Assembly: GCA_030765555.1 (NCBI GenBank)
Contig: JAVCCI010000077.1
Span: 1 to 22,772 of the forward strand
Source of the DNA: Candidatus Kappaea frigidicola
Lineage (GTDB): Bacteria; Omnitrophota; Gorgyraeia; JAGLLT01
Reading direction: 5' to 3'
DNA: 22,772 nucleotides
Shown: positions 14,878 to 22,755 of the stretch, in pieces
Layout of the letters: each line of letters opens with the position of its first letter
Numbering within the stretch: position 1 is the stretch's first letter
Notes under the pieces: generated by a model
The model's database searches: none
What the model was told of the DNA's origin: nothing
The model's input: only the letters and a program-made list of their open reading frames with translations
Made by a program: the position numbers and the translations under genes

Positions 14878-15690
14878 ATGGAAAATAAAAAATCAGTAGA
14901 TTTAGTAACTTCTTTAGGCATAAAAGCTCTTACCTTGTTTGCTACGGTAAAAGATATGTTTTATCTTTTAATGCAAATATTGCATTGGCTTTTTATAGGC
15001 CCTTTTAAAGGCAAGGCGGCTAAACGAGACAGTATTTTCGATCAGATGGTTTTTGTGGGGGTCAAGTCGATCGTTATTGTCTTTTTTATTGCTGTCTTTA
15101 CCGGTTTTGTACTTGCTATGCAGAGTGCTTATCAGTTGCAGCAGTTAGGTGCGGTTATCTACGTAACTGGATTAGTCGCTGTTTCTATAACTAGAGAATT
15201 AGGGCCGGTATTGACAGCCTTGGTTGTGGCCGGCAGGGTAGGTGCGGCAATTACCGCTCAATTGGGCAGCATGAAAGTAAGCGAGCAGATAGAATCCTTA
15301 GAAACCATGGCTATAAATCCGGTTAGATTCTTAGTTGTTCCCAGATTTTTAGCTCTATTGATTATGATGCCCGCATTAGCAGCAATAGCTGATTTAAGCG
15401 GTATCTTAGGTGGTTTTTTTATAGGGGTTACAAATTTAAATATTAATCCGTATTTATATATTGAAATGACCAAGGAATTCCTAGCCTTAAAAGACATAAT
15501 GACCGGCTTGCTAAAGAGTGCTGTTTTTGGTGTAATTATCTGTCTTGTTGCTTGTTATAAGGGCTTAAACACGAAAGGCGGCGCTGAGGGCGTTGGTAAG
15601 GCAACTACCGAGAGTGTAGTTACCTCATTTGTTTTAATAATAGTAGCTGATGCAATCTTAACGGCTGTATTCTACTTTGGTAATATGTAA
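14878..15690 (+). CDS. mlaE: Phospholipid ABC transporter permease MlaE
   Basis: The 270-residue protein belongs to the MlaE (DUF140) permease family. A first helical segment is followed by five to six hydrophobic helices. The family core RELGPVLTALVVAGRVGAA, then GSMKVSEQIESLETMAINP (about residues 103-143), is fully conserved. It forms the membrane dimer that moves glycerophospholipids between the inner membrane and the MCE protein MlaD. It starts 3 bases after the STAS gene and ends 8 bases before the ATPase start, so the three are co-translated. No substrate-specific residues can be assigned; in other bacteria homologues handle phospholipids (Mla), lipids in plants (TGD) or sterols and fatty acids (Mce). 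Confidence 0.9.
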   Translation: MENKKSVDLVTSLGIKALTLFATVKDMFYLLMQILHWLFIGPFKGKAAKRDSIFDQMVFVGVKSIVIVFFIAVFTGFVLAMQSAYQLQQLGAVIYVTGLVAVSITRELGPVLTALVVAGRVGAAITAQLGSMKVSEQIESLETMAINPVRFLVVPRFLALLIMMPALAAIADLSGILGGFFIGVTNLNINPYLYIEMTKEFLALKDIMTGLLKSAVFGVIICLVACYKGLNTKGGAEGVGKATTESVVTSFVLIIVADAILTAVFYFGNM

Positions 15691-15698
15691 GGATGGTT

Positions 15699-16505
15699 AT
15701 GGAAGAAAACGAAAAACCAGTTATAGAAATAAGAAATTTAGTTAAGAATTTTGCCGGGCGGCGTATTTTAAACAACGTCAACCTTAAAATTTATAAAGGT
15801 GAAGTTATGGTTATCATGGGAGGTTCCGGCTGCGGCAAGAGTACGCTTTTAAGGCACATTATCGGGATATTGCATCCTGATGAAGGCCAGGTGTTAATTG
15901 AAGGTCAGGATATTAATGCTGTGCCCCGTCAAGAGCTTGATATGATTAGGCGCAGAATAGGTATGCTTTTTCAATCGGGCGGTTTAATTGATTATATGAA
16001 TATTAAAGATAATATTGCTTTGCCTTTAAGGGAACACACTGCTTTAGATGAAAATGTAATAGATATTATAGTTAATTTGAAGCTCAGTATGGTAAATATG
16101 CGCGGCATGGGTAGTCTATTGCCAAGTGAGATTTCTGGCGGCATGAACAAAAGGGCCGCCTTAGCTAGGGCTATCGCGCTTGATCCGGCCTATGTGTTTT
16201 ATGATGAGCCAACAGCTGGTTTAGATCCGGTTGTAGCTGGCGTTATAGATCAGCTAATATTAGATTTTTCAAAAAAACTTTCAGTAACTTCAGTAGTAGT
16301 TACCCATGATATGCAGAGTGTATTTAGAATAGCCAGTCGTATAGCTATGCTTCACATGGGTGAAATCGTTACCGTGGGCACTCCGGAAGAAATAAAAAGT
16401 TCAAAGGATCCTCTTGTTCATCAGTTTATTAACGGAAAACCAGATGGTCCGATTACTTTTTTGCAAAAAGGTGATAATTATTTAAAGGAATTAACCGAGA
16501 AATAA
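15699..16505 (+). CDS. mlaF: Phospholipid ABC transporter ATPase MlaF
   Basis: A complete ABC ATPase: Walker A GGSGCGKS, Q loop FQSGGL, signature ISGGMNKRAALARAI, Walker B VFYDEPTAGLDP and H loop VVTHD. Met in place of the usual Gln in SGGQ is normal for MlaF and related Mce ATPases, and separates it from importers of sugars or amino acids. It powers lipid movement by MlaE at the cytoplasmic face. An ATG at 15693 would overlap the ribosome site TAAGGA, so the ATG at 15699, 5 bases after AAGGA, is preferred. In E. coli MlaF binds the STAS protein MlaB, so the STAS gene two positions upstream is a candidate partner. Confidence 0.9.
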   Translation: MEENEKPVIEIRNLVKNFAGRRILNNVNLKIYKGEVMVIMGGSGCGKSTLLRHIIGILHPDEGQVLIEGQDINAVPRQELDMIRRRIGMLFQSGGLIDYMNIKDNIALPLREHTALDENVIDIIVNLKLSMVNMRGMGSLLPSEISGGMNKRAALARAIALDPAYVFYDEPTAGLDPVVAGVIDQLILDFSKKLSVTSVVVTHDMQSVFRIASRIAMLHMGEIVTVGTPEEIKSSKDPLVHQFINGKPDGPITFLQKGDNYLKELTEK

Positions 16506-16516
16506 GGAGTTAAACC

Positions 16517-17221
16517 ATGCCCAAGATTACCAATGAATTTAAAACAGGATTAATGCTTTTAATTGTCCTTTTTATTGTTATTGTCTTTGTTTATTCAACG
16601 GGGGCTTTGCATTTTAAGAAGGAGGGTTATATTCTGCGTGTGTTCTATGATTACGTCAGTGGTCTAAGGGAACATTCACCGGTGAGACTTTGCGGAGCTG
16701 AAGTTGGGTATGTTAAGTCTATAACAATTGTATCTGATGCCCAGAGAACCCATGTTGCTGTTGATCTCTTCTTAGATGACGGGGCTAAGGCTAGGGAGGA
16801 CTCAAAATTTTATATTACGACTTTAGGTATGATGGGCGAAAAATATATTGAAATCACTGGCGGCAGCACAGGCAGTCCTTTTAGAGATGTTAAAAAACCT
16901 GTTATAGGAGAAAATCCTTTTAGATTAGAGGCTCTACTTGATAAAGCTGATGATATGGCTGAAAACCTTGATGAAGCTTTAAAGAATGTTAATAAATTGA
17001 CTGGTCATGTTGATGATATAGTTACAAGAAAAGAAATTGATGTAACTATAGAAAATATGGAATCCATTACTCAGAACTTTAAAGATTTTAGTGCTGATTT
17101 AAAAGCTCATCCTTGGAAGCTGCTTATCAAGTCTGATGATAATGATTCTAAAGATGAAGACAAAGAGAACGAAAAAACTAAAGATAGTAAAAATGATGCC
17201 CGCGGGTCTATCATAAATTAG
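16517..17221 (+). CDS. mlaD: MlaD/MCE-domain lipid-binding protein
   Basis: One N-terminal membrane helix (about residues 10-28) is followed by a single MCE domain that begins ILRVFYDYVSGLREHSPVRL and includes VGYVKSI and TTLGMMGEKYIEIT. A helical segment (about 140-195) follows, then a highly charged Asp/Lys/Glu tail. MCE proteins form hexameric rings that carry lipid between the permease and periplasmic carriers. The acidic low-complexity tail is longer than in E. coli MlaD (183 residues). AAGGAG lies 8 bases before the ATG and 11 bases separate it from mlaF. No separate lipid-binding mlaC or outer-membrane mlaA gene is present in the window, so those steps are either encoded elsewhere or served by another protein. 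Confidence 0.85.
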   Translation: MPKITNEFKTGLMLLIVLFIVIVFVYSTGALHFKKEGYILRVFYDYVSGLREHSPVRLCGAEVGYVKSITIVSDAQRTHVAVDLFLDDGAKAREDSKFYITTLGMMGEKYIEITGGSTGSPFRDVKKPVIGENPFRLEALLDKADDMAENLDEALKNVNKLTGHVDDIVTRKEIDVTIENMESITQNFKDFSADLKAHPWKLLIKSDDNDSKDEDKENEKTKDSKNDARGSIIN

Positions 17222-17246
17222 TTTTTCAAGGTAAGATAATTATTTA

Positions 17247-19181
17247 ATGCGCAAATACCGCGATAAAATAATAAAATATTCCATTATATGTCTCTGTGCT
17301 CTAATTATCCTTCTTTTGAGTTATTTTAGAGTATTTGAGATATTTGAGCTTCAGACTATTGACTGGCGTTTTCAGTTAAGGCCTACCTTTAATAAATCAC
17401 AAAAAATAAATCCCGACATAGTCATTATTGAAATATCTAATTATGATATTGAGCGCATTGGTTCCTGGCCGTTTGAAAGGTTGTTTCATGCTAATTTGAT
17501 AGAGGCTTTAAAGTTAGCGGGGGCTAAAATGGTTATTTTTGATGTTCTTTTTACTGAGCCGAGTACTTTTGATAGTCAATTAATCAATGCAACTGCTAGT
17601 TATGGTAATGTATATTATCCTTATAGTTTCATTATTGATTATACAAAGCGTGGTGAAATTACAGCTGACTGTCGTGAAGGCGTAATTATTAAGAAATTAA
17701 AAGAAGTATCTGCTGGAAGCGGGCATATTAATATCATTCCTGATATCGATGGAAAATACAGAAAAATTCCACTCTATATAAAAGATAAGGACGAATATTA
17801 TCCTCAGTTAAGCCTTAGTGCTGTTAAAGATTACTTTGAGGTTAAAGACGAAGAAGTTATTTTTGATAAGGGTAATTTTATAAAACTCTCCAATAAAGTA
17901 ACTATCCCCATTAATAGTAGAAACGAAATAATCATTAATTATATTGATAAATGGGGAGGAGTTTACAAACATTATTCTTTTGTAGATATATTAGACGCCT
18001 ATTGTTATTCTGATTCTCTTGAAGCTATGGGTGAGCAAGTTGTTGATTTAAAGGATCTTGAGGATAAGGTTTGTTATGTGGCTTTAACTGCAACGGGTCT
18101 TTTTGATATGCACCCAGCTCCTGTCGGGGAAAGATATCCGGGTGTTGGAGCTCATCTTAATCTTTTTAATTCAATAACTACTAATCAGTATATTATAAGG
18201 GTGGAGCGCTGGATAAATCTTCTTATCTTAGTGGGTTTGTCTTGTGTTATTGTGGCTCTGGGTAAGCACTCTATCTACAAAGGTCTTTTCCTTAATGTTA
18301 TTGCTATAGCAGGTTTAGTGATTGTAAGTTTTGCGCTCTTTATATATCTGGGTTTATGGATTGATTTATTTTATCCGGTAACATTTAGTGTTTTTCTATA
18401 TTTAGGGATGACTTTTTATGGACTGATTGTAGAAATGCATAGAAGTGAGGTTTTAGAAAAAGAATTAGAAGTAGCTCGTCGTATCCAGGAAAGTTTTTTA
18501 CCTATGGATCCGATAAAAATAGAGGGCTTTGATATTGCAGCTAATATGAATGCAGCTAAGCAGGTCGGCGGAGACCTTTACCAATTTGTAATTCTGCCTA
18601 ATGATGAATTCGGGATTATGATTGCTGATGTTTCCGGCAAGGGTATTCCGGCCGCTTTATTTATGGTTAGAATTGTAACGGAATTTAAGGCTTGGTCAAC
18701 TGATGTTGCTAAGCCCGATGAGGTATTGGCCAGATTAAATAATGAGCTTCAAAAGGGCTCTAAGACAGGATTGTTTGTTACGGTATCGTATCCTGTAATC
18801 AACATTAAGACAAAAGAAGTTATTTTATCTGATGGAGGACACTTGCCTTTAATGCATTACAGGGCCAAAGAAGATGAAATAGTTGAAGAGCGCCCCACAA
18901 AGGGTATGCCCTTGGGCTTAATACCTAATGCTGAGTTTAATGAAAAAAAGTTTACATTAGCCTCCGGGGATGCTTTAGTTTTTTATACTGATGGGGTTAG
19001 TGAGGCTAGAAATTTAAAGAAAGAAGAATACGGCTTTCAAAGAATAAAGGATGTCACTAAGGCTAATCATCAAAAAGATGCTGCGGGTATTCTAGAGGCA
19101 CTCAAAAAAGATGTTGCTGAATTTTCCGGTAAGGCGCCTCAGCACGATGATATAACTATAATCGTTTTAAAAGTTAAATAA
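17247..19181 (+). CDS. CHASE2-SpoIIE (PP2C) phosphatase, RsbU-like
   Basis: The 644-residue sensor phosphatase has a first helix (about 9-28), then a CHASE2 extracytoplasmic domain (about 30-315) opening with FELQTIDWRFQLRP. Three transmembrane helices follow (about 320-394), then a short coiled linker (ELEVARRIQESFLP) and a SpoIIE/PP2C domain to the end. Metal-binding acidic residues are visible in QVGGDLY (about 440), IADVSGKGIPAAL (about 457), FYTDGVSEA (about 580) and QHDDITIIVL (about 633). Such proteins dephosphorylate STAS antagonists in response to an external cue sensed by CHASE2. The likely substrate is the STAS protein at the operon's start. It begins 25 bases after mlaD, with no clear Shine-Dalgarno near the ATG. 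Confidence 0.9.
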   Translation: MRKYRDKIIKYSIICLCALIILLLSYFRVFEIFELQTIDWRFQLRPTFNKSQKINPDIVIIEISNYDIERIGSWPFERLFHANLIEALKLAGAKMVIFDVLFTEPSTFDSQLINATASYGNVYYPYSFIIDYTKRGEITADCREGVIIKKLKEVSAGSGHINIIPDIDGKYRKIPLYIKDKDEYYPQLSLSAVKDYFEVKDEEVIFDKGNFIKLSNKVTIPINSRNEIIINYIDKWGGVYKHYSFVDILDAYCYSDSLEAMGEQVVDLKDLEDKVCYVALTATGLFDMHPAPVGERYPGVGAHLNLFNSITTNQYIIRVERWINLLILVGLSCVIVALGKHSIYKGLFLNVIAIAGLVIVSFALFIYLGLWIDLFYPVTFSVFLYLGMTFYGLIVEMHRSEVLEKELEVARRIQESFLPMDPIKIEGFDIAANMNAAKQVGGDLYQFVILPNDEFGIMIADVSGKGIPAALFMVRIVTEFKAWSTDVAKPDEVLARLNNELQKGSKTGLFVTVSYPVINIKTKEVILSDGGHLPLMHYRAKEDEIVEERPTKGMPLGLIPNAEFNEKKFTLASGDALVFYTDGVSEARNLKKEEYGFQRIKDVTKANHQKDAAGILEALKKDVAEFSGKAPQHDDITIIVLKVK

Positions 19182-19188
19182 GCATCTT

Positions 19189-19728
19189 ATGAAGTTTAAA
19201 TATAATCTTAAAAAAATAATTATAACGCTCATTATTATAGCTGTTTTGGCTATTGGTGGGCGATTTGTTTATAGCTATTATTGTATTGATAAATACGATA
19301 TCATTAAGCCTCTTCCAGCTGAAATGCCTCTGGTTATTAGGGTTGATAAGTATGGAGATGGTCATTTTGCAGCCCCTAGAAGAGGTTATAGGCATCGAGG
19401 GATTGATTTAACGGCAGAAGTTGGTACGCCTGTTTTAGCTGCTAAATGCGGTTGGGTAGAAAAGGTAACTTATGACGACTTATCAGGTAATTATTTAGTT
19501 ATTAAACACCGTGATGGGACTAAATCATACTACCTTCACCTTAATAAAGTATATGTCAAGCCAAAGAGATGGGTGAGGCAGGGGCAGGTAGTTGGTGAAG
19601 TAGGCAAGACAGGTAATGCTGATGCAGCTGATATGATGACACACCTGCACTTTGAGATAAGAAAAGATAAAAGAGCAGTAAATATATTAAAAGTATATGA
19701 ACTCAAGGATTTTTTAGCTTCAGAGTAG
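19189..19728 (+). CDS. Membrane-anchored M23 family metallopeptidase
   Basis: An N-terminal helix (about residues 9-30) anchors an M23/LytM domain that retains all metal and catalytic residues: His69 and Asp73 in HRGID, and His152-Leu-His154 in HLHFE, plus the usual YYLHL strand. Family members cleave the peptide bridges or stems of peptidoglycan; a few are inactive regulators, but this one looks intact. It starts 7 bases after the phosphatase stop without a good ribosome site, so it is probably translated by coupling and closes the Mla operon. The presence of a cell-wall hydrolase here fits an operon concerned with the envelope. Product length of 179 residues is small but covers the full catalytic domain. 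Confidence 0.85.
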   Translation: MKFKYNLKKIIITLIIIAVLAIGGRFVYSYYCIDKYDIIKPLPAEMPLVIRVDKYGDGHFAAPRRGYRHRGIDLTAEVGTPVLAAKCGWVEKVTYDDLSGNYLVIKHRDGTKSYYLHLNKVYVKPKRWVRQGQVVGEVGKTGNADAADMMTHLHFEIRKDKRAVNILKVYELKDFLASE

Positions 19729-19737
19729 TTTTTTTTA

Positions 19738-19746
19738 TGTTATAAT
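19738..19746 (+). promoter_or_regulatory. Extended -10 promoter for the 19981 gene
   Basis: TGTTATAAT with TATAAT at 19741-19746, nine bases after the M23 stop. The -35 (CTTCAG region) is poor. TTTTATGTTATAAT also occurs at 3413-3426. It would give a leader of about 228 nt. Confidence 0.5.
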
Positions 19747-19769
19747 GAAGCAGGATTAAGGATTAAGGC

Positions 19770-19797
19770 ACTCACCACTAACAAACTGATGGTGAGT
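19770..19797 (+). other. Hairpin in the 19981 leader
   Basis: ACTCACCA at 19770-19777 pairs with TGGTGAGT at 19790-19797 around a 12-base loop, followed by a short T run. It could be a weak terminator or attenuator for the transcript starting at the upstream -10. A second, weaker hairpin (ATTAAGT at 19882-19888 with ACTTAAT at 19896-19902) lies further down. Confidence 0.45.
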
Positions 19798-19918
19798 TTT
19801 AAGGATTAAATTAAAAGCGAAAGAATAGCTAAGAGCTTAGACCGAAGAGGTAATAGAAAATAGGATTGAATAAAAGGCGACATTAAGTGAAAAAAACTTA
19901 ATTCTTAAAGCGAATAAA

Positions 19919-19984
19919 ATGAGCGTCTTAATTCTTAGAGTGAGTGAACGCGAACGTCTTGATATCAAAGGAGTTAGAATATGA
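19919..19984 (+). CDS. Possible 21-codon leader ORF overlapping the next start
   Basis: ATG at 19919 opens a 21-residue frame (starting MSVLILRVSERER) that ends with a TGA overlapping the next gene's ATG (ATGA). The frame is also open back to about 19874. Two in-frame 10-codon units (LILKANKMSV and LILRVSERER) come from a 30-bp imperfect tandem repeat. There is no Shine-Dalgarno before this ATG, so translation is unproven. It may be a coupled leader peptide or the tail of a decayed gene. Confidence 0.25.
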   Translation: MSVLILRVSERERLDIKGVRI

Positions 19985-20301
19985 AAAGAATGTTTTTTTT
20001 GGCATGCCTCCTTATTTTATTATTGCCTCAGGCAGTATCAGCTGACATAATTTACTTAAAAAATGGCAATACTTATGAAGGTCAGATAATTAAAGAAGAT
20101 GATGAAAAAGTTGCTGTCAAGACAACCATAATGACAATTATCTTGAGTAAAGATGAGGTTGAAGCCATTCAAAGAGATTACCCGTCTTCTGATTCTCGCC
20201 TGGGAGCAGGGGAAAAGTTTGACATAACAGATGTTTTAAGAGAAAATGATGAAGTCTCCGGGATTAAGGTGATTCAAAAAGAAGATACGAATATTGATTA
20301 A
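19981..20301 (+). CDS. Small secreted beta-strand protein (YLKNG...G motif)
   Basis: The 106-residue protein has a signal peptide with likely cleavage after V-S-A (residue 21). The mature part begins DIIYLKNGNTYEGQIIKED and alternates beta strands, ending the domain with ILSKDEVEAIQRD. This pattern (a strand, KNG, a Gly turn, then an I..I strand) is common in secreted proteins of unknown function from Planctomycetes, Omnitrophota and deltaproteobacteria. No enzymatic residues are seen. The last 35 residues are charged and possibly flexible. AAAGGAG is 8 bases before the ATG. The stop overlaps the TTG start of the next gene by eight bases. Confidence 0.75.
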   Translation: MKRMFFLACLLILLLPQAVSADIIYLKNGNTYEGQIIKEDDEKVAVKTTIMTIILSKDEVEAIQRDYPSSDSRLGAGEKFDITDVLRENDEVSGIKVIQKEDTNID

Positions 20302-20761
20302 TATTGATAAATATAGACACCTTATAGTTGATTTATCAACACATATAGTTGTGACTTTAATAGTATCTATAGTAATCTATAAAATATATTTGAGCTTTAC
20401 ATTAGTGGCTTTGGTTGTAGTGGGTGGTATATTAATTGATGTAGATCATTTTATAGATTATTTTTTGTATGCTGGGTTAAAATTTAATTTAAAGAAATTT
20501 GCTTTAATTAATTTTTTAAAATCAGGAAAAATATATATATTCTTTCATTCTTGGGAATTAGTTATATTTATTTATTTCACTGGTTTTCTATTGGGTTTAG
20601 GCAGATATACTTTAGCCCTTTCTTTGGGTATGCTTGGACACCTGCTTGTTGATAGCTTATTTCAAAAAGCATTTTTACCATATTCATTATTCTATAGAAT
20701 GTGGTATAATTTTGATGCTCATAAAATATTACCGTGTTTTAGAAATATTAAAAATTCATAA
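20294..20761 (+). CDS. Membrane-bound metal-dependent hydrolase-like protein (YdjM-like)
   Basis: The 155-residue protein starts at TTG 20294, inside the preceding gene (8-base overlap); no ATG is available before the conserved region and the frame is otherwise closed upstream. Four or so helices carry the acidic/His motifs of the YdjM/PF04307-like family: LIDVDHFIDYF (about residues 48-58), FFHSWELV (about 83-90) and GHLLVDSLF. Members are thought to be inner-membrane metal-dependent hydrolases but are poorly studied. Translation coupling to the secreted protein is likely. A TGTGGTATAAT in the 3' end could serve the next gene. Confidence 0.75.
   Translation: MINIDKYRHLIVDLSTHIVVTLIVSIVIYKIYLSFTLVALVVVGGILIDVDHFIDYFLYAGLKFNLKKFALINFLKSGKIYIFFHSWELVIFIYFTGFLLGLGRYTLALSLGMLGHLLVDSLFQKAFLPYSLFYRMWYNFDAHKILPCFRNIKNS
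20700..20710 (+). promoter_or_regulatory. Candidate internal extended -10 for the beta-CASP gene
   Basis: TGTGGTATAAT at 20700-20710 is identical to the -10 regions at 1970-1980 and, on the minus strand, 7917-7907. Here it lies within codons Met-Trp-Tyr-Asn and no -35 is seen, so it may be coincidental. If real it would give a leader of about 60 nt for the gene at 20777. Confidence 0.35.
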
Positions 20762-20776
20762 TAGGAAAGGTATAAT

Positions 20777-22183
20777 ATGTCAGTAAAAGTAAAATTCTGC
20801 GGCGGAGTCAGAACAGTCACCGGATCCACTCATTTAATTGAGACTTCTAAAAGTAAAGTTCTAATTGATTGTGGTCTTTTTCAAGGTAAAAGAGATGATT
20901 ATTATCAAATAAACAGTACCTTTACGTTTGATCCGGCTAAAGTAAATGCTCTGATAGTCTCTCATGCTCACATAGATCATTGTGGTAATATCCCTAATTT
21001 TACTAAGCAGGGCTTTCATAATAAGATATATACAACTGAGGCTACAGCTGATTTATGTAAAATTATGCTTCTGGATTCAGCCCATATACAGGAAGAAAAC
21101 ATTAAATTTTTAAATAAGATAAATAAAAGGAGAAGGTTGCCTCTGCGAAAGCCGCTTTATACGACCCGGGATGCCGAAAAATCACTCGACTTGTTTGAAG
21201 GCATGGCCTATAACACTAAATTTCAGGTGACAGAAGATATCAGCTGTACTTTCATAGATGCCGGTCATATTCTTGGCTCGGCTATAATTGTGCTTAACAT
21301 TAAGGCGCAGGGTGAAAAAGAGATTAACTTGGCGTACGCCGTTGATTTAGGCAGGGCTAATATGCCTCTATTGAAAGATCCGGTTTTTTTACCCAAAGGC
21401 TTTTTGGACTATTTAATAATTGAAAGCACTTACGGCGGTAGGCTTCGCGGAGATATTCAGTACGCGGAGGATGATTTATCGTTTTATATCAATCGGACTG
21501 TGGAGCGCGGAGGTAAGGTTATTATTCCTTCGTTCGCCTTAGGTAGGTCGCAAGAGATAATTTATTATCTAAGTGAGCTAATGAAGGGCAAAAAAATTCC
21601 CGAGTTGCCTATTTATGTAGATAGTCCAATGGCTGTTAATGTAACTGGTGTTTTTAAAAAGCATATTGAATGTTTTGATGAAGAGGCTCGAGTTATGTTT
21701 TATCATGATGAGAGTCCTTTTGGAATTAAGAATCTTCATTTCACGAGAAGTGTTGAAGAATCAAAGAAGATTAACGATGATAAAAGCCCCATGATAATCA
21801 TTTCTGCTTCTGGCATGTGTGAAGCTGGTCGCATACTTCATCACTTAAAGAATAATATTGAAGATGAAAAAAATATGGTTCTTATTGTGGGTTATATGGC
21901 AAAAAATACTCTCGGCCGACGTATGGTTGAAAGGCACCCTCGGGTTAAGATTTTTGGTGTTGAGTATAATCTAAGAGCAGAAGTTGAGGTAATCAATGCT
22001 TTTAGTGCTCATGCTGATAAAGAAGATTTAATAAACTATGTTAGGAAATCAGATTCTTCTCTAAAAGGTGTATATATAGTTCATGGGGATGAGGATCAAT
22101 CAACAAGTTTACTTGATTCACTAGTGAGGCGAGGTTATAATGCTCATATGCCGCAAATTGATGAAGAGGTGGAATTAATTTAA
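20777..22183 (+). CDS. Metallo-beta-lactamase/beta-CASP/RMMBL ribonuclease-type protein
   Basis: The 468-residue protein has the full layout of the bacterial YSH1/CPSF-like family: an MBL core with the zinc motif SHAHIDHCG (His63, His65, Asp67, His68), DAGHILGSA and ESTYGG. A beta-CASP cap follows with PSFALGRSQEIIYYL, YVDSPMA and SASGMCEAGRILHHL, and then a C-terminal RMMBL motif FSAHADKEDL. Family members are zinc endo- or 5'-exoribonucleases that act on RNA in the cytoplasm. There is no KH domain, unlike archaeal aCPSF1. An AAAGG ribosome site lies about 8 bases before the ATG. It overlaps the next gene by one base (TAATG). RNA processing or decay is the likely role; the actual target is unknown. 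Confidence 0.9.
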   Translation: MSVKVKFCGGVRTVTGSTHLIETSKSKVLIDCGLFQGKRDDYYQINSTFTFDPAKVNALIVSHAHIDHCGNIPNFTKQGFHNKIYTTEATADLCKIMLLDSAHIQEENIKFLNKINKRRRLPLRKPLYTTRDAEKSLDLFEGMAYNTKFQVTEDISCTFIDAGHILGSAIIVLNIKAQGEKEINLAYAVDLGRANMPLLKDPVFLPKGFLDYLIIESTYGGRLRGDIQYAEDDLSFYINRTVERGGKVIIPSFALGRSQEIIYYLSELMKGKKIPELPIYVDSPMAVNVTGVFKKHIECFDEEARVMFYHDESPFGIKNLHFTRSVEESKKINDDKSPMIIISASGMCEAGRILHHLKNNIEDEKNMVLIVGYMAKNTLGRRMVERHPRVKIFGVEYNLRAEVEVINAFSAHADKEDLINYVRKSDSSLKGVYIVHGDEDQSTSLLDSLVRRGYNAHMPQIDEEVELI

Positions 22184-22755
22184 TGAAAAAATATATATAT
22201 GTATTATTATTTAGTTTAGTATTCATTTCTGGTTGTGTGCATAATAATTATGATAATGACCAGTTTAAAAGTATCCCTGCTTTTTATAAGGTTAATAATG
22301 GATTGTATAGGGGTGGGGAACCGGATATGGATGGGTTAATGCGTCTTCAAAATATGAATATCAAAACAATAGTCAGTTTTCAGCAGGATTCAGATGATGT
22401 TAATAATGAAAGAGCGATGGTTCATGCTTTTGGAATGGAATTTTATAATATTCCTATGTCTGCCTACGAAAGGCCGACTGATGAGCAGGTATTGGAGTTT
22501 CTTGATATAGTCACAAATAAAAATAATCTTCCTGTTTTTGCGCATGGTGCTAGTGGTCGGGATATAACTGGAGCAATGATCGCTATGTATAGAGTTGTGG
22601 TTGAAAGTTGGACTATCAAGGAAGCGTATCAGGAAGCTAAGTCTCTTGGTTTTTGGCCCTATAAAGGAGATGCAGAACTTAAGGCTTTCATCCATCAATT
22701 AAAAGATAAAGATGCATATTTTATAAAGGTTGGCCGCAAGCCAATAGGACCGTAA
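22183..22755 (+). CDS. Lipoprotein pseudophosphatase of the tyrosine/dual-specificity phosphatase fold
   Basis: A lipoprotein signal with lipobox I-S-G and Cys18 leads a phosphatase-like domain: LYRGGEP, IKTIVSF, FYNIPMSAYERPTDEQV and the P-loop region FAHGASGRDITGAMIAMYRVV. In active relatives the P-loop is HCxxGxDRTG. Here the nucleophilic Cys is Gly122 and the phosphate-binding Arg is Ile128, while His121, Gly125, Asp127, Thr129 and Gly130 remain. Each loss is one base from a functional codon (GGT versus TGT, ATA versus AGA). It should therefore be catalytically dead and may bind phosphorylated ligands or act as a scaffold at the envelope. The ATG at 22183 overlaps the upstream stop. The last 17 bases of the window are non-coding. 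Confidence 0.8.
   Translation: MKKYIYVLLFSLVFISGCVHNNYDNDQFKSIPAFYKVNNGLYRGGEPDMDGLMRLQNMNIKTIVSFQQDSDDVNNERAMVHAFGMEFYNIPMSAYERPTDEQVLEFLDIVTNKNNLPVFAHGASGRDITGAMIAMYRVVVESWTIKEAYQEAKSLGFWPYKGDAELKAFIHQLKDKDAYFIKVGRKPIGP

Noticed and set aside
20767..20779. Promoter TATAAT next to the ATG at 20777
   Set aside because: The -10 would touch the start codon, putting the transcript start inside the gene; AAAGG there works better as a ribosome site.
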